Assembly: GCF_002760655.1 (NCBI RefSeq)
Contig: NZ_PDOC01000002.1
Coordinates: forward strand, 1-64,000
Length of the DNA: 64,000 nt
Direction: 5' to 3'
Source: Massilia eurypsychrophila
GTDB taxonomy: Bacteria; Pseudomonadota; Gammaproteobacteria; Burkholderiales; Burkholderiaceae_D
Shown: positions 18,135 through 25,847 of the stretch, piece by piece
How the letters are laid out: each line of letters starts with the position of its first letter
How positions within the stretch are numbered: the stretch's first letter is position 1
Translations under genes and position numbers: made by a program
Notes under the pieces: model-generated
The model's database searches: none
What the model was told of the DNA's origin: nothing
The model's input: the letters and a program-made list of their open reading frames with translations, nothing else

Positions 18135-20462
18135 TCAGGGCGCCACGCTGCCCGCTTCGCCGCGCAGCCGATGCGCCGCCGCCACCATGTTGCGCAGCGC
18201 CGCCTGCGTTTCCGGCCAGGCGCGCGTCTTCAGGCCGCAATCGGGATTGACCCACAGGTTTGCCGCCGGGATCACTTCGGCCGCCTTCTTCATCAGCCGC
18301 ACGATCGCGTCGACCGACGGCACCTGCGGCGAGTGGATATCGTACACGCCCGGGCCGATCTCGTTCGGATACCTGAAGCTGCCAAAGCCGCGCAGCAGCT
18401 CCATGTCGGAGCGGCTCGTCTCGATGGTGATGACGTCCGCATCCATCGCCGCGATCTCCGGCAGGATGTCGTTGAACTCGGCGTAGCACATGTGCGTGTG
18501 CACCTGGGTGTCGTCGGCCACGCCGCTGGCGGCGATGCGAAACGCGCGCCCCGACCACTGCAGGTAGTCGTTCCAGCGCACGCGGCGCAGCGGCAGCCCT
18601 TCGCGGATCGCCGGCTCGTCGATCTGGACGATGCCGATGCCGGCCGCCTCCAGGTCGAGCACCTCGTCGCGGATCGCCAGCGCGATCTGCTGCGCGGTCG
18701 CCGAGCGGGCCTGGTCGTCGCGCACGAACGACCATTGCAAGATCGTGACCGGGCCGGTCAGCATGCCCTTCATCGGCCGCGAAGTCAGGCTTTGCGCATA
18801 CGCGGTCCAGCGCACCGTCATCGCCGCCGGCCGCGAGACGTCGCCAAACAGCACCGGCGGCTTGACGCAGCGCGAGCCGTACGACTGCACCCAGCCGTTC
18901 GCGGTAAACGCGAAGCCGTCGAGCTGCTCGCCGAAATACTCGACCATGTCGTTGCGCTCGGCCTCGCCGTGCACCAACACGTCGATGCCGAGTTCTTCCT
19001 GCTGGCGCACGGCGTGGGCGATCTCGGCGCGCATCGCCAGCTCATACGCGTCGTCGCTCAGCTCCTTGCGCTTGTAGGCGGCGCGGGCGGCGCGGATCGC
19101 CGCGGTCTGCGGGAACGAGCCGATCGTCGTGGTCGGAAACAGCGGCAGAGCCAGGCGCGCCTGCTGCCCGGCGCGACGCGCGCCAAAGCTGCTGTTGCGG
19201 CGGTCGATGCCGGGCGCAAGCTGGGCGGCGCGCTGCGTCACCACCGGGTTGGTCACGCGCGGGCTGGCAGCGCGCGCGGCAATGGCGCTGCGCGCTGCCA
19301 GCAGTTCGACGGCCACGCTGTCTTCGCCGTCGTTGATGGCGCGCTGCAGGATGCGCAGCTCGGCCAGCTTGTCGGCGGCGCCGGCCAGCCAGCTGCGCAG
19401 TTCGTCGTCGATGGCGGCGTCGTCCGACAGGCTCAGCGGCACGTGCAGCAGCGAGCACGACGGCGCGATCCACAGCTGCTGGCCGCGCCGCGCGACCACC
19501 GGCGCCAGCAGGCGCAGCGCCTTGTCGAGGTCGGCGCGCCAGATGTTGCGACCGTCGAGGACGCCGAGCGACAGCACCTTGTGCGGCGGCAGCCAGTCGA
19601 GCACCGACAGCAGCTCTTCGCCGGCGCGCACGAGGTCGATGTGCAGGCCGGCAACCGGCAGCTTGCACGCCAGGCTCAGATGCTCCTGCAGCGGCGAAAA
19701 ATAGGTCGCCAGCATTATCGGCAGCTGCGCCGTGTTGAGCATGTGATAGGTGCGCTCGAACGCCAGCGCCCATTCGCCCGGCAGGTCGAGGCCGAGGATC
19801 GGCTCGTCGATCTGCACCCATCCGGCGCCGGCCGCTTTCAGCTGGCTCAGCAGGGCGATATAGGCCGGCAGCAACTGGTCGAGCAGCGCCAGCTTGTCGA
19901 AGCCGGCCGTGCGTGATTTGCCCAGCCACAGAAAGGTCAGCGGGCCGAGCAGCACCGGCTTGACGCGGTGGCCCATCGCCGTCGCTTCCGCCACTTCACC
20001 CAGCAGGCGCGCCGACGCCAAGCTGAAGCGGGTGGCGTCGTCGAACTCCGGCACCAGGTAGTGGTAATTGGTATCGAACCATTTGGTCATTTCCAGCGCC
20101 GGCTTGCCGACGCCATGCGCGTGGTGGCAGGCATCTTCGTGCTGGCTTTCGCTGGCAACGCCGCGCGCCAGCGTGAAATAGCGGGCCAGCGCGGATTCGG
20201 CGCCGCTAAAACCGAACCTGGCCGGCTCGCAGCCGAACAGCTGGATGTGATTGGCAACGTGATCGTAAAAGGCAAAGTCGCCCACCGTCACGCAATCGAG
20301 CCCGGCATCGCGCTGCTGCGCCCAGTGGCGCCGACGCAGCATGGCGCCGCACTCCTCGAGCTCCTGCTCGCTGATTTCGTCGCGCCAGTGGCGCTCGAGG
20401 GCGAACTTGAGCTCGCGTTGCAGGCCCATGCGTGGGAACCCGAGTATATGAGACTTAATCAT
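18135..20462 (-). CDS. metE: cobalamin-independent methionine synthase MetE
   Basis: Transfers the methyl group of 5-methyltetrahydropteroyltri-L-glutamate to homocysteine, the last step of methionine synthesis, without B12. The 775-aa protein shows an N-terminal [18 protein letters not shown], the folate-binding C-terminal barrel [28 protein letters not shown], and zinc ligands in HMCYAEF and NPDCGLKTR. The frame is open for another 936 nt upstream, across metR, but the ATG at 20462 gives the family start and leaves the 96-bp divergent control region free. Expected to be activated by MetR with homocysteine. Confidence 0.96.
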   Translation of the reverse strand: MIKSHILGFPRMGLQRELKFALERHWRDEISEQELEECGAMLRRRHWAQQRDAGLDCVTVGDFAFYDHVANHIQLFGCEPARFGFSGAESALARYFTLARGVASESQHEDACHHAHGVGKPALEMTKWFDTNYHYLVPEFDDATRFSLASARLLGEVAEATAMGHRVKPVLLGPLTFLWLGKSRTAGFDKLALLDQLLPAYIALLSQLKAAGAGWVQIDEPILGLDLPGEWALAFERTYHMLNTAQLPIMLATYFSPLQEHLSLACKLPVAGLHIDLVRAGEELLSVLDWLPPHKVLSLGVLDGRNIWRADLDKALRLLAPVVARRGQQLWIAPSCSLLHVPLSLSDDAAIDDELRSWLAGAADKLAELRILQRAINDGEDSVAVELLAARSAIAARAASPRVTNPVVTQRAAQLAPGIDRRNSSFGARRAGQQARLALPLFPTTTIGSFPQTAAIRAARAAYKRKELSDDAYELAMRAEIAHAVRQQEELGIDVLVHGEAERNDMVEYFGEQLDGFAFTANGWVQSYGSRCVKPPVLFGDVSRPAAMTVRWTAYAQSLTSRPMKGMLTGPVTILQWSFVRDDQARSATAQQIALAIRDEVLDLEAAGIGIVQIDEPAIREGLPLRRVRWNDYLQWSGRAFRIAASGVADDTQVHTHMCYAEFNDILPEIAAMDADVITIETSRSDMELLRGFGSFRYPNEIGPGVYDIHSPQVPSVDAIVRLMKKAAEVIPAANLWVNPDCGLKTRAWPETQAALRNMVAAAHRLRGEAGSVAP

Positions 20463-20546
20463 GTTCGCTTCTATTTTGTATGAATAATGGTTATGATGAT
20501 CACCGCCCGTCAGCCAGAATTCAAACGAAATTTTTTGCAGCTCACC

Positions 20547-20559
20547 TGAAAATAATTCA
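20547..20559. promoter_or_regulatory. MetR box between metE and metR
   Basis: TGAAAATAATTCA is a perfect match to the MetR consensus TGAA-NN-T-NN-TTCA. It lies in the 96-bp divergent metE/metR region and its last base is the A of the metR start codon, so MetR bound here would also block its own translation start region or promoter, consistent with autoregulation. Confidence 0.8.
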
Positions 20560-21485
20560 TGACCCATTCCCTGCTTGAACTGCGCCACCTGCGCACCCTT
20601 GTCGCGCTGAAGCAATCGGGCACCATCTCTCGCGCGGCGCAATTGCTCAACGTGACCCAGTCGGCGCTGTCGCACCAGGTCAAGATCCTCGAGGAGCAAT
20701 ACCAGGCCAGCCTGTTCGAGCGCAAGTCGAGCCCGATCGTGTTCACCGCGGCCGGCCAGCGCCTGCTCGACCTCGCGACGCGCGTGCTGCCGGCGGTGGA
20801 GACGGCCGAACGCGACCTGGCGCGGCTGGCCGGCCACGGCTCGGGCAAGCTGCGCATCGCGGTCGAATGCCATACCTGTTTCGACTGGCTGATGCCGTCG
20901 ATGGACGCGCTGCGCGAACGCTGGCCACAGGTCGAGCAGGACATCATCTCGGGGTTCCAGGCCGATCCGGTCGGCCTGCTGCACCAGGACCGCGCCGAGC
21001 TGGCCATCGTCTCCGACATCGACGAGGACGAGACCGACATGGTGTTCCACCCGCTGTTCGAATTCGAAATGGTGGCGCTGCTGCCGCTGAACCACCCCTA
21101 CCTGGCCAAGCCGTACCTGGAAGCGGGCGACTTTGCCGGCCAGGCCTTGATTACCTATCCGGTGCCGGACGACATGCTCGACCTGGTACGCCAGGTACTG
21201 AAACCTGCCGGCATCGAGCCGCCGCGCCGCACCACCGAGCTGACGGTCGGCATGCTGCAGCTGGTGGCAAGCGGACGCGGCTTTGCGGCGCTGCCGCTGT
21301 GGGCGGTCAACGGCTATCTCGAACGCGGTTATGTGGCGCGCCAGCGCATCGGCCCCGACGGCCTGACCGGCCGGCTGTACGCGGTGATCCCGAAACACTT
21401 GGCCGGCAACGCCTACCTGGCCGACTTCGTGCAGGTGATGCGCGAGACGTCGTTGCTGTCTTTCCCCGGCATCAAGCTGATGTAA
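20559..21485 (+). CDS. metR: LysR-type regulator MetR
   Basis: A 308-aa LysR-family transcription factor that activates metE and other methionine genes with homocysteine as co-inducer. The winged HTH is at about residues 5-62 ([38 protein letters not shown]), followed by the linker helix and the two-subdomain effector region; [21 protein letters not shown] and [22 protein letters not shown] are typical of MetR. Assignment is supported by divergent placement against metE with a consensus MetR box in between. Start at 20559 gives [12 protein letters not shown]. Confidence 0.93.
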   Translation: MTHSLLELRHLRTLVALKQSGTISRAAQLLNVTQSALSHQVKILEEQYQASLFERKSSPIVFTAAGQRLLDLATRVLPAVETAERDLARLAGHGSGKLRIAVECHTCFDWLMPSMDALRERWPQVEQDIISGFQADPVGLLHQDRAELAIVSDIDEDETDMVFHPLFEFEMVALLPLNHPYLAKPYLEAGDFAGQALITYPVPDDMLDLVRQVLKPAGIEPPRRTTELTVGMLQLVASGRGFAALPLWAVNGYLERGYVARQRIGPDGLTGRLYAVIPKHLAGNAYLADFVQVMRETSLLSFPGIKLM

Positions 21486-21488
21486 CGA

Positions 21489-21977
21489 TTAGGGCAGCGC
21501 GACCTCGACCGCGATCGGCGCCAGCAGGCGCAGCAACTCGGCCGGATCCATGCCGACCAGGTAGCCGCGGCGCCCGCCGTTGATGTAGATGCGCGCCAGG
21601 TCGAAAATCGTTTTCTCGACATACACCGGCATCGCCTTGCGCGTGCCGAACGGGCTGGTGCCGCCGACCAGGAAACCGGTATGGCGGTTCGCCACGTCCG
21701 GCTTGCACGGCTCGACCGACTTGCACGGGATCGCGCGCGCCAGGTTCTTGGTCGACACGGTGCAGTCGCCATGCATCAGCACCAGCAGCGGGCGCGCCGC
21801 CTCGTCCTGCATCACCAGGGTCTTGACGACCGCGTGCTCGTCGACGCCGAGCTCGCGCGCCGACACCGCGGTGCCGCCCTTTTCCTCGTACGCATACGGA
21901 TGTTCGCTGAACGCGACCTGGTGCTTGCGCAGGAATTGGGTCGCGGGTGTTTCGGAAATGTGCTCTTTCTTAGCCAT
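21489..21977 (-). CDS. ybaK: Cys-tRNA(Pro)/aminoacyl-tRNA deacylase YbaK
   Basis: Hydrolyses Cys-tRNA(Pro) made by mistake by prolyl-tRNA synthetase. The 162-aa protein has the YbaK fold signatures: TPATQFLRKHQVAFSEHPY, GGTAVSARELGVDEHAVVKTLVM, the catalytic Lys region and GGTSPFGTRKAMPVYVEKTI. The start at 21977 (MAKKEHISETPAT) is preferred because it matches relatives. An in-frame ATG at 21995 adds six residues but lies at the junction with the group II intron, which ends about 20 nt upstream of the chosen start. The normal leader of the gene has therefore been interrupted. Convergent with metR, 3 bp apart. Confidence 0.92.
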   Translation of the reverse strand: MAKKEHISETPATQFLRKHQVAFSEHPYAYEEKGGTAVSARELGVDEHAVVKTLVMQDEAARPLLVLMHGDCTVSTKNLARAIPCKSVEPCKPDVANRHTGFLVGGTSPFGTRKAMPVYVEKTIFDLARIYINGGRRGYLVGMDPAELLRLLAPIAVEVALP

Positions 21978-22041
21978 GCGTGATACGCTGTTCATTCATT
22001 GGAGGGTAGGAGAAATCCATTACTGGATCTCTCCCCCCTAA

Positions 22042-22075
22042 GAACCGTGCTTGCGATTTTCATCGCACACGGCTC
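22042..22075 (-). ncRNA. group II intron domain V (catalytic RNA hairpin)
   Basis: Exactly 34 nt on the minus strand: 5' arm GAGCCGTGTGCGAT, GAAA tetraloop, 3' arm ATCGCAAGCACGGTTC. The AGC catalytic triad, the GNRA loop and the two-nucleotide bulge region are intact, so the ribozyme core appears functional. Confidence 0.9.
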
Positions 22076-22092
22076 AAGCATAATAAAAGTTC

Positions 22093-23796
22093 CTATACTG
22101 GAACCGGCTTAACAACTTTCAAACCAAGACTATGCACTTGGGCATGACAGTTTGGGTGCAATAGTACGCGATTTCCAAGGACGTCCGAGCCTCCCGCCAC
22201 ACGGTATTCAATGTGGTGATCGTGCCAGCCCGTCTCTATATCCATCTCGTACCCGCAGAGCGCGCACAGACCGCTTTGATCCAAATACAGACGAGCCCAC
22301 TGCTTCCGGTAACTCATGCTCTTGAGCATGCGTTCCTGTCGAAGTGTCTCACCGTACATTTCCCATTGCGGATCATAAGGCTGGTAAGCCCCTTTGACTT
22401 TCCTGTGTCGTTCGATCGGGGTATTCGCAAGCGAATACAGTTCGACCACACCCTTTCCACCATCTTTCGCGTTGATGTCCGCGGCGAACACCCAGTTCCG
22501 ACCTTCGACCGTACGCCAGTACCGCCGGCGAATCCAGTCGGCGTTCTTCATCGGGTGTCTCCGCCTTGCCCACCGCATAAGCCGCCAGAACAGTAGCGAC
22601 TCCATGCGCGAGTAAGCCTGCTTAGCAACGACAGGACTGTGATACTGCGCCCAGCCCCGCAACATCGGGTTTAGCAGTCGAATCAGATTCTCCTGCTTTG
22701 CCCCAAGGTTGTCGCCGATGACCTTCCGTAGCTTTTCATAGAACGCTTGCACGTTTTTCTTACTTGGCTTGATGAGTAGTTTTTCCGAATACTTCCGGAA
22801 GTTCCACCCAAGGAAGTCGAAACCTTCGTCGATGTGCACGATTTTGGTTTTCGCCTCAGACAGTCGCAACCCTCGAACTGCAAGGAAGCCTTCTACCCAA
22901 GGTTTGACTATCGTTTCAAGCACCTCTTTCGACGCGCCCGTTATGATGAAGTCGTCCGCATACCGTACAACGCCGACTTTGAGTTTCCTGGTCTTGAGCA
23001 CGCCACATGTCGCCTCTAAGTGCGCGACAAGTTCCGTTTCCAAGCCATTCAGCGTCCAGTTAGCCAGCGCCGGGCTAATGATGCCGCCCTGTGGCGTTCC
23101 CGTTGTGGTTGCCATCAATTGCTCCCGGTCGACCACCCCGGCCTTCAGCCACTTCTTCAGGATCGACTTGTCCATTCGGATGTTGTCGATCATCCAGTCG
23201 TGATTGATGTTATCGAAGAATCCCTCGATGTCCGCATCCAAGATCCACTGTGCCGAGACCTTCCGACACGTTTGCAGGAATATCTGCGACATCGCGTCGG
23301 CCGTTGAGCGATTTTTCCTGAACCCATATGAGTTCGGGTCGCTCATCGTTTCCAAAACTGGGTCGAGTCCAAGCAAATGTAGTGCTTGCATGGCCCTGTC
23401 CCGCATGGTCGGTATGCCCAAAGGACGTAACTTCCCGTTCGGTTTCGGAATGTAGACCCTCCGTAATGGCAGTGGCCTATACCGCTGCTTCTTCAATCGA
23501 GCAATCGCAGCGAATTTCTGCTGCGGCGTATCCCATAGTTCACGATCCACACCTGCGGTTCGTTTGCCTTGATTCTCCGTCACTCGTTTGACTGCCAGTG
23601 CTTTCGCACTGAACGAGTGGGACAGCCATCGTTGCAGGGCTTTTACCTTGCGCCAATTTCCGTCCTGCGAAGCCTTCGCTAATCGACTCTGCATGGCTCT
23701 CACATTCCGTTGAACCAGCCGCCAGTTGATGGCGGCCCATTCATGCGGAGCGTGCGAGGACGCAGAACCGATATTTTTCATATCGATTACTTTCAT
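22093..23796 (-). CDS. ltrA: group II intron reverse transcriptase/maturase (LtrA type)
   Basis: A 567-aa protein with the three usual parts: reverse transcriptase (RLKKQRYRPLPLRRVYIPKPNGKLRPLGIPT; FLDADIEGFFDN-like block; PQGGIISPALAN; catalytic YADD at about 279-282), domain X/maturase (RLLNPMLRGWAQYHSPVVAKQAY, the GIIM region) and a C-terminal HNH endonuclease (CALCGYEMD...HDHHIEY...HPNCHAQVH, about 510-560). It promotes splicing and target-primed retrohoming. All key residues appear intact. The start at 23796 (MKVIDMKNIGSAS) is preferred; the frame is open upstream to 23955 in intron RNA domains. Confidence 0.95.
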   Translation of the reverse strand: MKVIDMKNIGSASSHAPHEWAAINWRLVQRNVRAMQSRLAKASQDGNWRKVKALQRWLSHSFSAKALAVKRVTENQGKRTAGVDRELWDTPQQKFAAIARLKKQRYRPLPLRRVYIPKPNGKLRPLGIPTMRDRAMQALHLLGLDPVLETMSDPNSYGFRKNRSTADAMSQIFLQTCRKVSAQWILDADIEGFFDNINHDWMIDNIRMDKSILKKWLKAGVVDREQLMATTTGTPQGGIISPALANWTLNGLETELVAHLEATCGVLKTRKLKVGVVRYADDFIITGASKEVLETIVKPWVEGFLAVRGLRLSEAKTKIVHIDEGFDFLGWNFRKYSEKLLIKPSKKNVQAFYEKLRKVIGDNLGAKQENLIRLLNPMLRGWAQYHSPVVAKQAYSRMESLLFWRLMRWARRRHPMKNADWIRRRYWRTVEGRNWVFAADINAKDGGKGVVELYSLANTPIERHRKVKGAYQPYDPQWEMYGETLRQERMLKSMSYRKQWARLYLDQSGLCALCGYEMDIETGWHDHHIEYRVAGGSDVLGNRVLLHPNCHAQVHSLGLKVVKPVPV

Positions 23797-24398
23797 GCTG
23801 TACCTCGGGTAGTGATGCCCACCGAGGACGCAGGTTCCCCCCGAAGGGTGAACTGCATCCCTTCGGGGCGGTTGAAAAATAACTACTTGGAGACAATGCG
23901 GTCGTATGACGACAATTACACCAGATGGAAGTCTGCACCTTTTCAGGTCGAACAAATCTTGAATTCGTATCCGAATCGTTACAATCCGGCATTCGCTTTT
24001 TCCATCATCCTATACCCGCTCTTCCAACAGTTCTCCTTACGGGTCCCCTGCCTCTTTCGGTGTTCTGAAGGTTGGCGGAAAATCGGGCTTACCACGTTCC
24101 CTGCAATGTCGACGCGGCTGACATACGCCGCGACCTACTGGTTAGGGCCTGTCTATCCCCCGATGGTTGTATAACGACGTATTTCCCACCTCACGGAAAT
24201 ATCTAACCATGCACCGTTTGGTTAAGGCCAACAGCAGATTGGGCCTTGCTAAGATAACGAGGGTTCGATCGACAGTTCACTTATGTTGCCCGTACAGCGC
24301 TCACCCTTCCCTCCACCGCCTTTCTGCTAGCAGTTTCCGCCGTTCCACTCGCGTGGGAACGACGCCACCGAGGTGGGGGTATTATCGGAGCTTCACAC

Positions 24399-24872
24399 CC
24401 CACCGTTGCCAGTGACGCATGTCCGAATTAGGTGACGAACGGTCGTACGTTCGGTCGCAGTTCCTGATATTTTGGATGCGACAAGACATCACAGAGTTTG
24501 CGCTCTGACTTTTGCAGGACTTACGCTTACATGATCCAAACGCCATTTCTGGCTTGTCTGAGCTGTTTCTTGGTAAAGGAGCAGCACAACGTGTCGGAAG
24601 AAAAACTTCCGGCCATGTCGCATTTTGACAACACTCAACCGCCTTTTGGGCGAGAATTTGCGATCCAACGACCCGTAGGGTTCGGGATTGTCGTTCTATT
24701 TGGTGGAGTATTTTGAAGTTAAACTATACAAATTCGTTAGGCGAACCTGTAGAGCCGACGCTAACATCCTGTGAAAATCAAGGACTTAGCGCATGTTTGC
24801 GGTGTGTACTGCTTAGTGTTTGCCGAATTCCGGCACTTCAGCGACTACGTGTCGCACGAGGAGTTTCTTATT
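24399..24872. other. gene-free segment between intron 5' end and the second EEP gene
   Basis: About 470 bp with lower GC than its surroundings and no recognisable gene. It must contain the original ybaK and EEP divergent promoters. Two related short motifs, GGACTTACGC near 24518 and GGACTTAGCGC near 24782, lie about 265 bp apart in the same orientation, and short open frames on plus (for example 24498-24716) resemble nothing known. It may hold the remains of a small mobile element, but that is only a suggestion. Confidence 0.4.
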
Positions 24873-25847
24873 ATGCAGCAGGAAATTCGCTTTGCGACGT
24901 TTAACGTCTTAAACTTGGCTCCCGCCGGCGCGAAACTGTACGACAACCTGGTGCCGTGCACCGAGGAAGAATTCGAGGCGAAGATCGATTGGACGGCGCG
25001 CCAGATCGACTTGCTCGACGCCGATGTGATCGGCTTCCAGGAAATTTTCTCGCAGGCGGCGCTGAAGCTGGCCTTGTCCCGCACCCGCAATTACCGCGAC
25101 GCCTACCACGTCGGCTTCGATCCCGATCCCGCCGCCGAGCGCCTGACGCCGAGCGTGGCGCTGGTGTCGCGCCTGCCGCTGGCAGCACCCGGCGCGGCGC
25201 ACACGCTGTTCCCGAACGGCATCGAGATGCCTGCAGGCAGCCGCGACGCCGACCGCTTCGCCCGGCCCGTCGTGCATGCACAGGTGATCGTCTCGCCCGA
25301 CGTCACCGTCGACGTGGTGGTGATCCACCTGAAGTCGAAGCGCCCCGACTACCGCACCGGCGACAGCTGCGAGGATGCGCAGCTGTACGCGCTGGCCTGC
25401 CTGCGCTCGCTGATCCGGCGCGGCACCGAGGCGGTGGCGCTGCGCGTGCTGCTGTCGAACCTGGCGCGCGAGAACCAGCGTCCGCGCGTGGTGCTGGGCG
25501 ACTTCAACGACGTCGCCGATGCCGTCACCACCGGCATCGTGCTTGGCGCCGGCGCGCCGCTCGGCGAGCGCATGTTCGACGCCTACCAGCTGCAGCGCCG
25601 CCAGGACCACCTGCGCCACGTCGGCTTCTCCAGCCTGCACGACGGCCACTACACGACGATCGACCATATCTTGGTGTCGGAAGAATTCAACGGCGCGCTG
25701 CCGAACGCGATCGGCGAAGTGGTCGACGTGGTCTACCTGAACGACCACCTGGTGCTGGAACTGCCGCAGGCGTCCGACCACGGCCAGGTGCTGGCGCGCA
25801 TCCGCCTGTTCGACGTCGCCAGCACCCTCATGGATGCCGGCGCCTGA
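24873..25847 (+). CDS. endonuclease/exonuclease/phosphatase family protein
   Basis: A 324-aa EEP-superfamily metallohydrolase, not closely similar to the one at 12236. Motifs in order: FATFNVLNLAPAG (about 6-18), DVIGFQEIFS with the metal-binding Glu (about 52), VVVIHLKSKRPDY, VLGDFNDVADA (about 207) and LPQASDHGQVLARI near the C-terminus. No signal peptide is seen. The ATG at 24873 is chosen for GAGGAG 9 nt upstream; the frame extends to 24771 without a better ribosome site. It overlaps the convergent GGDEF/EAL gene by 20 bp at the 3' end. Substrate unknown. Confidence 0.85.
   Translation: MQQEIRFATFNVLNLAPAGAKLYDNLVPCTEEEFEAKIDWTARQIDLLDADVIGFQEIFSQAALKLALSRTRNYRDAYHVGFDPDPAAERLTPSVALVSRLPLAAPGAAHTLFPNGIEMPAGSRDADRFARPVVHAQVIVSPDVTVDVVVIHLKSKRPDYRTGDSCEDAQLYALACLRSLIRRGTEAVALRVLLSNLARENQRPRVVLGDFNDVADAVTTGIVLGAGAPLGERMFDAYQLQRRQDHLRHVGFSSLHDGHYTTIDHILVSEEFNGALPNAIGEVVDVVYLNDHLVLELPQASDHGQVLARIRLFDVASTLMDAGA

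Larger units (their letters stand above)
21998..24398 (-). mobile_element. group II intron with encoded maturase
   Basis: A retrotransposing ribozyme of about 2.4 kb. The 3' end is well supported: a 34-nt domain V (22042-22075) and a domain VI hairpin (about 21998-22041) with a bulged A, ending in AAT. The 5' end is placed at GTGTG (24398, minus strand), which agrees with the GUGYG consensus and puts about 600 nt of structured RNA before the maturase, as in Ll.LtrB-like introns; it could be off by some tens of bases. Domain I features such as the GGGAACGTGG...AAGCC segment are present near 24100. Inserted in the same direction as ybaK, in its leader. Confidence 0.85.

Noticed and set aside
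20463-21398. 312-residue N-terminal extension of the MetE frame
   Set aside because: It is antisense to metR, lacks family similarity, and would erase the metE/metR control region.
24851-24857. GTGCGAC (minus) as the 5' end of the group II intron
   Set aside because: It fits GUGYG, but would put more than 1 kb of RNA before the maturase and would lie against the ribosome site of the EEP gene; GTGTG at 24398 gives normal intron dimensions.
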